This document shows, piece by piece, positions 6,982 to 16,270 of a DNA stretch of 40,516 bases. This DNA is from a bacterium. GTDB taxonomy: Bacteria; 4484-113; JAFGCY01. Under the pieces are notes generated by a model. That model had not been told where the DNA came from. It was given only the letters and a program-made list of their open reading frames with translations, and ran no database searches. The stretch's first letter is position 1, and each line of letters starts with the position of its first letter. The DNA is taken from assembly GCA_016932385.1 (NCBI GenBank), contig JAFGCY010000074.1:1-40516 (forward strand), given 5' to 3'. Made by a program: the position numbers and the translations under genes.

Positions 6982-9924
6982 ATGCCTAATCAGCACGCTG
7001 TTGGAACACGCTGGGTTGCCGTGATCATTATCTTGCTCTTCGCCAATGTTGCGCTCCTGGGCTGCTCGAGTCACAGCCCGTTGGCAATCGACCAGACCGG
7101 TCAAGCCCTGACATCAACTTCAGTCACCTTTGCGCGGCTGGCCCAATCTGGCCAAGCCGTAACCGTGACAATGCGTCCCCAGCAACCCGTCGCCCCACCG
7201 CGAGGGATCAGCGCCAGCTTCGGCCCTGTGCAGTTTCCAGTCGGTACCTCCACCCGTAAGGTGAGTTACGACCCGGCTGACCTGACCAAGACGGGTGACG
7301 GCTATGAGGTCACGTCGCCGAGCAATCTGGTGACCATCAACGACACCAACGCGCGGTTTGCTCCCGATTGGGACGGCGCTTCCTCGACCAGCGCTGCCGG
7401 CCTGGCCTATTGCACCTATCGCTTCGCCCTGGACGGCTACGACGCCAGTCCCGACAACCTGACCACCATCGGTTTCGAGTGGGCAGTGGAACCGGCTGCC
7501 TGGTCGAATGTCTGGGTCGGCATCGCCGATCACTCCCATGATACGTGGCAATGGTATAGCGGACCGGATGACCTGGTCCTGACCGTCGACACCTTTGATG
7601 GCTATTATTACGAGAACGGCGACTTGCTGGTTCTGGTACTGCTGACCGGTACCGGAGAAACGCCCGAGTTGGCCCGGATCACGATCGGCCAAGAGGAGAT
7701 CCGCGGCACGGGGGCCGACCTACCCGACACCACGCCGCCCGTGGTACCACCGCTGGCCGAACCGACGGGCGGACTGCCCGCCAGCATCGACCTCAGTCCC
7801 GGCTGTGCGCCGATCAACGACCAGAAATGGTGGCCCAGCTGCACCTGCTTTTCGATCGGCGATAGCGCTTACAACTATGAACTCAATCGCATTTATGGGG
7901 ACTACGGTTGGGATTTCAGCAATCCGCTGAACCGGATCAGCCCCAAGTACATGTATGTGATCAGCGGCGAGTTCCAGGGCTGGCATCCTCCCGCTCCACC
8001 GCCCTATCACGGCCGCTGGTTCGATTACGATATGCAGCCTTTATGGGACTTCGGCCAGGCCATGGAATGGCACGCGCCGTATGACATGCATTACAACAAC
8101 AACTGGGATCCCGAAGCGGAAAACGATGCCGCCGTGCTGACCATCGACAGCTGGGAATACATCCCGACCCAATCCGCGGAAGGCCTGGTCAGCGCTAAGG
8201 TCATCTTGGCCGTGCACCGGCTGCCACTGGTCATCGGCGCCCTGCTGGATTCGAACTTCGGTGGATACGAGCCCGGCACTGTCTGGAACTACGTCGGCCC
8301 GCAGGCCGGTGCTCATGCCATGCTGATTGTGGGCTACGACGACGCCAAACAGGCGTTCAAGGTGCGCAACAGCTGGGGCACAGACTGGGGTGATGAGGGA
8401 TACTGCTGGATCGGCTATGACACCTTTGCTAATCCGAGTGAGTACACGATTGCCTTCGTTCTCCACGACAGCTACAGCCAGGCGGTCGCCGAGCGATTCT
8501 GTGGCCAACAACCGGCATTGCAGCCACCGGCGGCGGTGCGGGCCAGCGACGGCCGCAGTTACGAGCATATCCGTGTCACCTGGGACGAGGTGACTCAAGC
8601 CACCGGCTACGACATATTCCGCGACGATCCCATGGGCGATCCAGTCGCCAGTGTGGGCGCCGAGTATAGCTGGATCGACACGGGCATCACGGACTTGATG
8701 CGTCATACTTACTGGGTACGGAGCGTCAATGGCGAAATGCTCAGTCCGCTCAGCAGTCCCGATACCGGCTACCGCACGACCCCGGGAGCGGGTGACTGGT
8801 ACGCGCTGGGCCACGACCGTGGCAACTCCTGTTACAGCACGCAAAATGGACCCCAGTCTAAGCCCGGTGAGTCGGTCTTCGTGACGGATATTCCCAACGG
8901 CGCGGACTTCAAAATCGTCATCGGCGCCGACGGCGCGCTGTATTGCGGGCGTTACGACGGCCTGCTGCAATGCCTGGACCCGGATACCGGCGACGAGCGT
9001 TGGAGCGCCAATCTGACCAACAACGTGCGCGGGCTGACTATCGGTACCGACGGTACCGTTTATGCCATTTCCTGGCAGGCTACGGCCAGCTGTTACCTGT
9101 ACGCCTACAATCCTGATGGCACGCCGAAGTGGACCACCGCCGCCCTGTCACCGGGCACGATCGAAGGCCCCACCCTCGGGGCGGACGGCACCATCTACGT
9201 CGGTGGACGCAATACCGCGGGTACCGAGGCCGTATTGTACGCGATTACCGATACGGGCACTGGCTATACGATCGACTGGGAGTTTCCCACCGGTCGCCTG
9301 ACGATCAACGACATTCCCCTGGTAGGCGCCGACGGCCGGATCTATCTTGCCGTCATGGATGACAGCTATTCCAATGCCCAGCAGATCTGCGTCATCGATA
9401 ACGGCGACCATGCGACCGAGGACTACCGGACTCCACCGGGTCCAGCCAACGCCGAAAGCGAAGTCCTGTGCGTAACGCCGGACAACATCTTGCTGGCGGG
9501 TACTTACGATAAAAAACTAACCGCCTATAACAGTGACGGCACCGAGCGTTGGCAAAGCACCACCGCCGCCAGTTGGGGCCATTACTGGGATGCCGGTCTG
9601 ACCAGCGACGGCCTCATCATCGCCCGTTACGACAATTACATGTTGGCATTGGTGGACAACGACGACAGCGCGACCGAGCTTTGGACCAGCGATGAACTGA
9701 AAAGCGCGACGATTGCCATTGGTCGCAACGACACGATCTACTGCCAGTACAAGTCGAGTACCGGCGACAACCTGCGCGTCGCGGCCTTCGATCCGCTGAC
9801 CGGAGAAGCGCTGTGGACGTGGTCGCAGGGCATGACCTATAAGGGCTATAGCTCGCCGATCGTAATCGGCAATGAGGGCGAGTTGTTCGTGCCATGCTTT
9901 ACCGACCTGCTGTGCCTGCGATGA
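6982..9924 (+). CDS. Lipoprotein: papain-like (C1) peptidase, FnIII and PQQ-type beta-propeller
   Basis: This 980-residue exported protein has a signal peptide with lipobox ALLGC (Cys28). After a beta-rich N-terminal region comes a papain-family domain (about 265-505). It contains INDQKWWPSCTCFS with catalytic Cys287 and oxyanion Gln281, GAHAMLIVGYDD with His445, and FKVRNSWGTDWGDEGY with Asn463, so the catalytic triad is complete. A fibronectin III domain (about 515-598) follows, then a PQQ-type propeller to the end with repeated GxDGxxY blades. I chose the ATG at 6982 because GGAGG (6971-6975) is correctly spaced for it, whereas the in-frame ATG at 6976 abuts the ribosome-binding site. It is probably surface- or periplasm-anchored; the substrate is unknown. 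The next gene shares the propeller type but not the peptidase. Confidence 0.88.
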   Translation: MPNQHAVGTRWVAVIIILLFANVALLGCSSHSPLAIDQTGQALTSTSVTFARLAQSGQAVTVTMRPQQPVAPPRGISASFGPVQFPVGTSTRKVSYDPADLTKTGDGYEVTSPSNLVTINDTNARFAPDWDGASSTSAAGLAYCTYRFALDGYDASPDNLTTIGFEWAVEPAAWSNVWVGIADHSHDTWQWYSGPDDLVLTVDTFDGYYYENGDLLVLVLLTGTGETPELARITIGQEEIRGTGADLPDTTPPVVPPLAEPTGGLPASIDLSPGCAPINDQKWWPSCTCFSIGDSAYNYELNRIYGDYGWDFSNPLNRISPKYMYVISGEFQGWHPPAPPPYHGRWFDYDMQPLWDFGQAMEWHAPYDMHYNNNWDPEAENDAAVLTIDSWEYIPTQSAEGLVSAKVILAVHRLPLVIGALLDSNFGGYEPGTVWNYVGPQAGAHAMLIVGYDDAKQAFKVRNSWGTDWGDEGYCWIGYDTFANPSEYTIAFVLHDSYSQAVAERFCGQQPALQPPAAVRASDGRSYEHIRVTWDEVTQATGYDIFRDDPMGDPVASVGAEYSWIDTGITDLMRHTYWVRSVNGEMLSPLSSPDTGYRTTPGAGDWYALGHDRGNSCYSTQNGPQSKPGESVFVTDIPNGADFKIVIGADGALYCGRYDGLLQCLDPDTGDERWSANLTNNVRGLTIGTDGTVYAISWQATASCYLYAYNPDGTPKWTTAALSPGTIEGPTLGADGTIYVGGRNTAGTEAVLYAITDTGTGYTIDWEFPTGRLTINDIPLVGADGRIYLAVMDDSYSNAQQICVIDNGDHATEDYRTPPGPANAESEVLCVTPDNILLAGTYDKKLTAYNSDGTERWQSTTAASWGHYWDAGLTSDGLIIARYDNYMLALVDNDDSATELWTSDELKSATIAIGRNDTIYCQYKSSTGDNLRVAAFDPLTGEALWTWSQGMTYKGYSSPIVIGNEGELFVPCFTDLLCLR

Positions 9925-9977
9925 CAAGCCTGAGATCGAGCTCGCTGTACGCACACGCGACTGGCCAGGCGTTGGGC

Positions 9978-9986
9978 TGGTATTAT
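9978..9986 (+). promoter_or_regulatory. Extended -10 promoter before the dockerin-like lipoprotein gene
   Basis: TGgTATTAT, an extended -10, lies 35 bases before the ATG at 10021, with GGAGG between them. No clear -35. Confidence 0.45.
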
Positions 9987-10020
9987 TCTGGTAAGTGACG
10001 ATCCACCGGAGGTTGGTGGT

Positions 10021-13000
10021 ATGCGATATGCAGTCCAACTGCTTTACGTTTGCCTGATCGCCAGTTTGTCCTTGCTGCAGTTGCCCGGATGTGGTGGGCA
10101 ATCCGCCAATCCCCCCGCGGACGCCAGCGCTCCCGTCATGGCGAATCGAGCCATCACGCTTCCCGATGCCGTTGCCGCGGTCAAGGCCGCACCGGCACCC
10201 GACACCATCGCCCCTGAGCTGTGGAATGAACTGACCAGCGAGTTGGCACGCGTCATCGCGGAAACACACGTTGGCAAGCTGGCCACTGCGCCACCGTCCG
10301 GGGATCGCAATCGCGTCGCCGACCTGCACATCGAGCAAGGCGGCGGCGAGTTCCGGCTGGTTTGGAGCTATGTCTGTGCCGGCGACTACGACCTGAACAG
10401 CGAGGTCAACGTCAGCGACCTGACACCGATCGGCGTCAACTTCGGCGCACGCCCGGACTGGGTCACCTGGGGCACGGCGCAACGGGCGGACGGCGACCGC
10501 AACGGGTTGGTCGGTGTCGCGGACATCACGCCGATCGGCCAGAATTACCAGGCGCGCACGACCGCGTATCACGTCTATGCAAGCGCCGATCAGGCGGACT
10601 ATCCATCGGAAGCTGGCGCGCCCAACGGCGCTGGCGCGGAGCTGGTCGGCACGGCGGCTTTCACCGAGGCAACCACGGGGCTCGGAGAGCAACTGGTATT
10701 CAACTCGGTTGTGGAAACGCCTGTCGCCGGTGCCTTCTACTGGGTGCGCCCGACGGATGGCGAGACCGACGGCCCGCCCAGCAACCTGGCCAGCGAAACC
10801 GGTCGCGGTGACTGGTGGATGCAAAACCGCGAGCCAACCTTGAACGGCCGCAGCCTGGCCTTCGGCCCACGGGCCAACAATCTGGCCTGGACCTATGCCA
10901 CCGGTGACGAAATCTACGGAGCACCGGTCGTCCGCGCCGACGGCGTGATCATTATCGGCTCCCAGGACGACAGCTTGCACGCAATCAACCCGGACGGCGG
11001 CGGCCTCTGGACCTTCCCCACCGGCGGCAATATCGATGCGACGCCTGCCATCGCGCCGGACGGCACGCTCTATTTCGGCGGTTGGGATGGCAGCTTCTAT
11101 TCGCTGCACCCCGACGGCACGCTCAACTGGGCTTATGCCCCCACCACGGAGGCCTGGTTCAGCCCGGCGATCGGACCCGACGGCACCATTTATGTCGGCT
11201 GCAACGACGACAGCCTGTACGCGATCCAGCCCGATATGACGATCGACTGGGGTTTCCCGACCGGGGCGGGTATTCACGCCTGCCCGGCCATCGGTTCCGA
11301 CGGAACGGTTTACGTGGGCAGCTACGACAACAATGTATATGCCATCAACGGCGAAGGCAGCCAGCGCTGGTCCTTCACCACCGGCGGCCAGATCCGCTGC
11401 GGCGTAGCGCTGGGACCCGACGGGACGGTTTACGCCGGCAGCATGGACCAGCACCTTTACGCGATCGACAGTGCCGGCCAGGAACGCTGGCGCTACGACG
11501 CCGGCGGCCAGATCATCGCCGGACCGGCTATCGGCGCCGACGGTTCGATCTACATCGGCAGCCGCGGTCGCTACCTGACGGCGCTCAGTCCGGACGGCAG
11601 TGTCCGCTGGCGGTTTGAGGCCCAGGACAGCATCGAAACCAGTCCGGCGATTGGCGCGGACGGCTTGGTGTATTTCGGCGACCGGTGGCGGACGGTTTAC
11701 GCCTTGAACCAGGATGGCAGCCTGCTGTGGACCTACCAAACGAATGCGGCAGCCGCCTCAGGGATGGCCCTCGGCAATGACGGCACGCTGTATGTTGGCG
11801 GCGACAACGGCAGTCTGTTCGCCTTCGGCGGTGGTGACACCGGCACGCCGGCCACGTTGGACTACCTGCTACCGATGGAAGGCACCACTGGCGCTGAGGT
11901 AGCCCTGGCCGTCACGCCGCAGGGTTCGCCGCCCTTCACGATCACCTGGAACTTGGGTGGCGGAGCCGAGCCCAATACGCCGACCGGCGCCAATCCGACG
12001 GTGACGCTCGGTCCCCCCGGTATCTACGCGGCCAGCGTCACTGCCAGCAACTCCTACGATCCAGCGGCAACCGTTGACTTCCAGCTCTATGTCCATCCGG
12101 TTCCGTCAGTACCGGGTGATTGGCTGCACAGCTGGGGCGGAAGCGACGAGGAGGGGCTGACCGATCTGGTCGTCGATTCCCATGGTCACATCCATGCTGT
12201 CGGTTATACGTATACTTACGGCGCGGGAGACCTGGATGTACTCCTGGTGGAATACGACGCCAACGGCAACCTGATCTCTGCTCGCACCTGGGGTACTGCG
12301 GGCTGGGACGAAGGCAAAGCGATCGCGATTGACGACGAGGACAATCTCTACATCGCGGGAAGCTGTGAGCCGGATAACCTTGATGACGCACTGCTGCTCG
12401 TTTTCGATGCCGATGGTGAGTTGGCCTTCGCGCGTAGCTGGGATAACACGCACGACGATGACACGAAAGGGATCACCCTCGGCGCTGACGGTACGATCTG
12501 GCTGGGCGGTGACACCAGAGGTTCTCATCCCGGCGGCGTTTACGGCGCCCTGGTTCTGCACTACACCGCCTCAGGTGATTTTATATCCGCAACCGCCTGG
12601 GATCTGCCACTCGATGAATGGATCACCGATATGACAACGGATTCTGCGGGCAACATCCTGGCTACGGGTACGGTCTACGACTACCCCACGGATGTATCTG
12701 ATCCCTTCGTCCTCTACTTCGACGGCACAGGTACGTTGAACTGGGCCCGGCGGTTTGACTCCGAACCGGATGAGCGGCTCTGCTTTATCGCCGTTGATTC
12801 CGCCGGCAACAGCTACATCTGCGGATATCAGCCGTCGATCTTGAAGTATGATCCGCTGGGCAACCTGGTCTGGTCGCGTCAGTGGAGCGCGGTCCCCTAT
12901 CTCGGCGCCGGTATCGCCGTCAGGGGCAACCGCCTGACCGTGGTTGGTGGCGCCGTCGATGGGGTGCATTACAATTTCGATCCGTTTATCCTCATGGGTG

Positions 13001-13317
13001 ATACAAGCGGGGCCGTCGACTGGGGCCGCGTCCTGCGCACAGCATTCGATGACGACATTTTCTACAATGTCGCCTTCAGCAGCGGAGATGCGATAAACGT
13101 TAGCGGCCAGGGCTGGAGCAACCTCGGCACGTGGGCGGAAATGTCCGTCGCCGCCACAGACGTGACTGGTACGAACAGCACCATCACGCCGACCGCGGCC
13201 ACGCCCGTGGGAACTCCCGCCGAGGTCACCGGCGCGCTGCAGGACATCACAGGCATTGTGGACGCCCCGACCGGCATGGCCAACGGCACACTGGCCCGCG
13301 TCAGCTATCCGGACTAG
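10021..13317 (+). CDS. Lipoprotein with dockerin-like pair, PQQ propeller, PKD and SBBP-type repeats
   Basis: This 1098-residue exported protein has lipobox LPGC (Cys24). Residues about 120-178 hold two dockerin/EF-hand-like calcium loops (GDYDLNSEVNVSDLTPIG and RADGDRNGLVGVADITPIG). Residues about 286-605 hold about eight PQQ-type blades with a strict 40-residue period (consensus PAIGxDGTxYVGSxDxxLYAI). A PKD-like Ig domain spans about 615-700. The C-terminal part has SBBP-type blades (DxxGNIxxxG). The GGAGG ribosome-binding site is 8 bases before the ATG. The protein is probably a surface-anchored structural or adhesion protein. No cohesin partner is in the window, so a true cellulosome role is unsupported. 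Confidence 0.88.
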   Translation: MRYAVQLLYVCLIASLSLLQLPGCGGQSANPPADASAPVMANRAITLPDAVAAVKAAPAPDTIAPELWNELTSELARVIAETHVGKLATAPPSGDRNRVADLHIEQGGGEFRLVWSYVCAGDYDLNSEVNVSDLTPIGVNFGARPDWVTWGTAQRADGDRNGLVGVADITPIGQNYQARTTAYHVYASADQADYPSEAGAPNGAGAELVGTAAFTEATTGLGEQLVFNSVVETPVAGAFYWVRPTDGETDGPPSNLASETGRGDWWMQNREPTLNGRSLAFGPRANNLAWTYATGDEIYGAPVVRADGVIIIGSQDDSLHAINPDGGGLWTFPTGGNIDATPAIAPDGTLYFGGWDGSFYSLHPDGTLNWAYAPTTEAWFSPAIGPDGTIYVGCNDDSLYAIQPDMTIDWGFPTGAGIHACPAIGSDGTVYVGSYDNNVYAINGEGSQRWSFTTGGQIRCGVALGPDGTVYAGSMDQHLYAIDSAGQERWRYDAGGQIIAGPAIGADGSIYIGSRGRYLTALSPDGSVRWRFEAQDSIETSPAIGADGLVYFGDRWRTVYALNQDGSLLWTYQTNAAAASGMALGNDGTLYVGGDNGSLFAFGGGDTGTPATLDYLLPMEGTTGAEVALAVTPQGSPPFTITWNLGGGAEPNTPTGANPTVTLGPPGIYAASVTASNSYDPAATVDFQLYVHPVPSVPGDWLHSWGGSDEEGLTDLVVDSHGHIHAVGYTYTYGAGDLDVLLVEYDANGNLISARTWGTAGWDEGKAIAIDDEDNLYIAGSCEPDNLDDALLLVFDADGELAFARSWDNTHDDDTKGITLGADGTIWLGGDTRGSHPGGVYGALVLHYTASGDFISATAWDLPLDEWITDMTTDSAGNILATGTVYDYPTDVSDPFVLYFDGTGTLNWARRFDSEPDERLCFIAVDSAGNSYICGYQPSILKYDPLGNLVWSRQWSAVPYLGAGIAVRGNRLTVVGGAVDGVHYNFDPFILMGDTSGAVDWGRVLRTAFDDDIFYNVAFSSGDAINVSGQGWSNLGTWAEMSVAATDVTGTNSTITPTAATPVGTPAEVTGALQDITGIVDAPTGMANGTLARVSYPD

Positions 13318-13470
13318 CTCGGACTGAGCTCGCGAGGACGGCGTGACAGCTGCAGCAGCTGGCCGGCACGCCAGCCTGCTCGGGCTCCTGATTTTACGCG
13401 GCAATCGAAATTATACGGGAACTTAACTTCCGAGCACGCTTCAGACCGCACCAAGACTGGTCATTTACGA

Positions 13471-13479
13471 TAATATATA
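13471..13479 (+). promoter_or_regulatory. -10 element of a probable leaderless transcript
   Basis: TAATATATA is a run of overlapping -10-like hexamers ending 7 bases before the ATG at 13487. There is no Shine-Dalgarno between them, so transcription would start at or next to the start codon. Confidence 0.45.
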
Positions 13480-13486
13480 AGCGTCA

Positions 13487-14302
13487 ATGGATACTGAGTC
13501 GTCAGCCGCCGAGACAACTGCCGATAAAACCCTGCGCGCCCACAACTGGTTTAACGAACACCTGCTGTCAACCTTTCAGGCCATGAACAACTTCGAGTCG
13601 GACAGTGCGCTGGCCGATCTGGGCAAGGCGCGCCGGGAGCTGGCGGAAAGCAACCTGGGCGCTGAGCTGATCGCAATGCTTATCATTCGCCTGCGCTATG
13701 TGGAGTTCCAAATCAGACGGCTAACGTGCGATGCGGCGGAGTTTTTACAGCTGCGCGGCGAATTGCTGGAATTCCTGGCGCAGCCCGAAGCCAACCAGCT
13801 GGCGGCCGCGGTCCGCTCATCGTATCTAATTCAACTGCGCACTCAGATGCTGCGTGATGAAGGCGTAGCTTATCCCGTTGCTGAATTCCACGCGCATTAC
13901 GACCAGATCCCCGCGGAGCTGTACACAAGCGAACTCGACCTATATATCGCCTGCTGGGCTTATTTGGCCAAGGATCAGGAAGTACTCGCCAAGGTATTTG
14001 GTGAGTATACGCTGAATCCCGGGCACTATCAGGCCCGTTTCGTCTGGCAGGTGATCAACTTCATGTACCAACTACTGACAGAGAAGGCCGCCGTGCGAGA
14101 TGTGCTGGAAATGATCAAAGCGCTGGGGCATCCCCGCCACTGGCACTTTCTGGAAAAAACCGCCTGGCCGGAGGTAGTCGAACTCGGCTTGGTGACGCCG
14201 GAAGTAGCAGCAGCCCTGGCCGAGCGGATCGCCAAACTCCAACCGCAGGATGAAACCACCACCCGTCCCGAAAAGCGCACCAGGCACATGATCACCGACT
14301 AA
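13487..14302 (+). CDS. Unknown soluble helical protein
   Basis: The 271-residue protein is mostly alpha-helical and acidic to neutral, without signal peptide or membrane segment. I recognise no domain. Helical pairs in the first 110 residues and a Trp/His-rich stretch (ALGHPRHWHFLEKTAWPEVV) near 220-240 are the most distinctive features. TPR/HEAT-like all-helical folds are possible, but no repeat register is clear. The start lacks a ribosome-binding site and has a -10-like sequence 7 bases upstream, suggesting leaderless translation. The next gene has its own promoter, so this may be monocistronic. Confidence 0.75.
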   Translation: MDTESSAAETTADKTLRAHNWFNEHLLSTFQAMNNFESDSALADLGKARRELAESNLGAELIAMLIIRLRYVEFQIRRLTCDAAEFLQLRGELLEFLAQPEANQLAAAVRSSYLIQLRTQMLRDEGVAYPVAEFHAHYDQIPAELYTSELDLYIACWAYLAKDQEVLAKVFGEYTLNPGHYQARFVWQVINFMYQLLTEKAAVRDVLEMIKALGHPRHWHFLEKTAWPEVVELGLVTPEVAAALAERIAKLQPQDETTTRPEKRTRHMITD

Positions 14303-14314
14303 GCTCCGTTCGTG

Positions 14315-14342
14315 TGGACAGGCCACGGACATATGCTAAATT
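14315..14342 (+). promoter_or_regulatory. Sigma70-type promoter with extended -10
   Basis: TGGACA (14315-14320), a 16-base spacer and TAAATT (14337-14342) preceded by TGc. The AAGGAG ribosome-binding site and the ATG at 14371 follow. Confidence 0.6.
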
Positions 14343-14370
14343 AGCCCCCGCTGCAAAGGAGCTTCAAGAC

Positions 14371-15042
14371 ATGCCAGCAGACGATATTTTCGACAGTGAC
14401 GCGTTCAAGGCGCTCGGTAACTTGGCCGAGAACCTTAAGGATGCCTTCGCGGAAGGCTTGGAAGCGATGCACCAGGCTGGCGACATCGCCGCCGAGGAAA
14501 TGGAGCCCGACCACGAGGTCGAGCTGGCGATTCAGCTGACCGCCCGAGTGGAAGGCCATCCGTACAAGGTGGATGCCCTGGTGACGTTTGCGCTCGAGCT
14601 GGCGCCGGTGCTTATAACGCCGCACTCGCCGCTGGCGGCGATCGCCGCGGCCCTCGGCTCGGCCGGCGTGGACCTGGGCGAGGACCACGATGCCGTGATG
14701 GAACAACTCGGCATGCCGCGGGTGATCGGTGCGGTGACGAACATCTCGACGCAGGAGTTGGAACTTCACGGGCCCGACGGGCGGATCCAGGCCGAGTTGA
14801 ACCGGGACGCCAGCTTGCTGGTTACCGTCGAAAACGGCCAGCTGCGGCTCAATTGCGAAGGGGTTTTCTCTTTTCCACAACACACCGGCGCCTATTACGC
14901 CGTTCCGTCGATGGCGGCGATGCAAGCCAACCTGGTGATCGACCGCAACAACCTGGACGTTCCCGTTAAGTTCGACTGGACTGAGCCGGACAAGGACAAC
15001 CTGCGCGTCAGCGGCACCGTCGTCATCCGGCCCCTGGACTAG
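14371..15042 (+). CDS. Unknown cytoplasmic protein
   Basis: The 223-residue protein has no signal peptide. The ATG at 14371 is chosen for its AAGGAG ribosome-binding site 9 bases upstream; the upstream in-frame codons lie inside the promoter. The N-terminal 50 residues are an acidic helix. Residues about 50-105 read like a short alpha/beta segment (VELAIQLTARVEGHPYKVDA). The C-terminal half is beta-rich (NISTQELELHGPDGRIQAEL, LLVTVENGQLRLNCEG). I recognise no family. Its stop codon overlaps the stop of the convergent CapA-like gene in a shared CTAG. Confidence 0.75.
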   Translation: MPADDIFDSDAFKALGNLAENLKDAFAEGLEAMHQAGDIAAEEMEPDHEVELAIQLTARVEGHPYKVDALVTFALELAPVLITPHSPLAAIAAALGSAGVDLGEDHDAVMEQLGMPRVIGAVTNISTQELELHGPDGRIQAELNRDASLLVTVENGQLRLNCEGVFSFPQHTGAYYAVPSMAAMQANLVIDRNNLDVPVKFDWTEPDKDNLRVSGTVVIRPLD

Positions 15043-16208
15043 CGCGCCGGTTCAATGCCCCGCAGCGTCGACAACTCCAACGGTGGGCAGCCGCCCCCGT
15101 CGGCCAGTGCCAGGTGCGAGTACAACTCGTCCCAGACCGCATCCATCCTCCGGCCTTCGGCCTCCGACAGCGGCTTCTCCAGCGTCAGCCTGATGTCCGG
15201 ATGCACCGGTAGAACGCGGTACTGCAGGCTGCCTTCGGCTGTGTATTTGCGCACGTAGACCGGCAGGTAGCTCATTTCCACGCTTGCGACCCGCCCCGCG
15301 TCAAAGCTCAGCGTCAGATAGAAGATCATGCCGCTGTCCCGGTACCGGCTGCGCTGGTTGGAGGCGAAGTTGCCCAACGAGTAGGCAATCGGCCGCGCCG
15401 GTCCTCCGGCCTGCGGCTCGTACCACTCGCAGGGCTGCACGACGTGCGGATGAGCGCCGACTACGGCATCGACGCCGTGATCCAGCAGCGTACGTGCCAG
15501 TTGCTGCTGAGCTTTGTTGGGATGGCGTTCGTACTCCACACCGAAATGCAGGAACGCAATCACATAGTCCGCGCCCGCCTGCCGCGCCGCCGCGGCTGCC
15601 GCGCTGAGCAGTTCCGCGTCGATCACATTCACGCAGGATGGCTGGTCGCGCGGAATCGGAATGCCATTCGTTCCATAGGTGTAATTCAGGAACGCCAGGT
15701 TCAGCCCCTGGACATTGACAATGCACGGCTTAGCTTGCGCGGCGCTATCGCGATAGGTTCCGGTATGCGCAAGTCCCGCCTGGTCCAGGTTGTCCAGCGT
15801 GGCGACAAGACCGCTGTAGCCTTTGTCCAGGCTGTGGTTATTGGCCGTGCCCAGCAGATCGATGCCGGCTTTGTGCAGGCTGGCGGCTAATGTCGCCGGT
15901 GTATTGAAGCAGGGGTAACCGGAGTAGCCGCGCTCGGCGCCCGCCAGCCGGGTTTCCAGATTGGCGATCGCGTAATCCGCGCCGGCCAGATACGGTGCGA
16001 TGTACTGAAACAACGGATCAAAGTCGTATTCGCCGGTAGCCGTCTGGGCGGCATTCGTCAACGGCAGATGCATCAACAAGTCGCCGGCGAAGGCGATCGT
16101 TATCTCGCGACTGTCGGGGAAACCGTAATCGTCCTCGGCCCGACTGGAACCAGGCGCCGCCAACCCGCCCAACACCACGAGGCAAGCTAGGCATACAATG
16201 CGGCGCAT
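15039..16208 (-). CDS. CapA-family (PGA_cap) metallophosphoesterase-like exported protein
   Basis: The 389-residue product has a signal peptide ending SSRA (about 24). The CapA/PgsA calcineurin-like fold is shown by FAGDLLMH (Asp43, His47), ANLETRL, GTANNHSLDKG, FLHFGVEYE and VVGAHPHVVQP, which together supply the expected metal ligands. In poly-gamma-glutamate systems CapA acts in export or polymer handling, but no capB or capC is present here. A stand-alone periplasmic phosphoesterase-like role is equally possible. GGAGG precedes the ATG. The 62-base gap to the divergent gene at 16271 should hold both promoters. Confidence 0.87.
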   Translation of the reverse strand: MRRIVCLACLVVLGGLAAPGSSRAEDDYGFPDSREITIAFAGDLLMHLPLTNAAQTATGEYDFDPLFQYIAPYLAGADYAIANLETRLAGAERGYSGYPCFNTPATLAASLHKAGIDLLGTANNHSLDKGYSGLVATLDNLDQAGLAHTGTYRDSAAQAKPCIVNVQGLNLAFLNYTYGTNGIPIPRDQPSCVNVIDAELLSAAAAAARQAGADYVIAFLHFGVEYERHPNKAQQQLARTLLDHGVDAVVGAHPHVVQPCEWYEPQAGGPARPIAYSLGNFASNQRSRYRDSGMIFYLTLSFDAGRVASVEMSYLPVYVRKYTAEGSLQYRVLPVHPDIRLTLEKPLSEAEGRRMDAVWDELYSHLALADGGGCPPLELSTLRGIEPAR

Positions 16209-16259
16209 TTATCCTCCGGCGTGTGAGTATGGTTTAATACTTCGTCGAACCCGCTTGGA

Positions 16260-16266
16260 TTATATC
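16260..16266 (+). promoter_or_regulatory. Possible -10 for a leaderless transcript
   Basis: TTATATC lies 4 bases before the GTG start at 16271, with no Shine-Dalgarno between. The same divergent spacer carries a short dyad, AGTAT-ggttta-ATACT, near 16227-16242. Confidence 0.3.
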
Positions 16267-16270
16267 GGCC

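Noticed and set aside
9517-11739. Long minus-strand open frame (740 codons) across the two propeller genes
   Set aside because: Antisense shadow: GC-rich third positions of two well-supported plus-strand lipoprotein genes keep the opposite frame open, and the product is Arg/Ala-rich without any domain.
15039-16208. Poly-gamma-glutamate capsule locus
   Set aside because: Only a CapA-like protein is present; no capB, capC or ligase is nearby.
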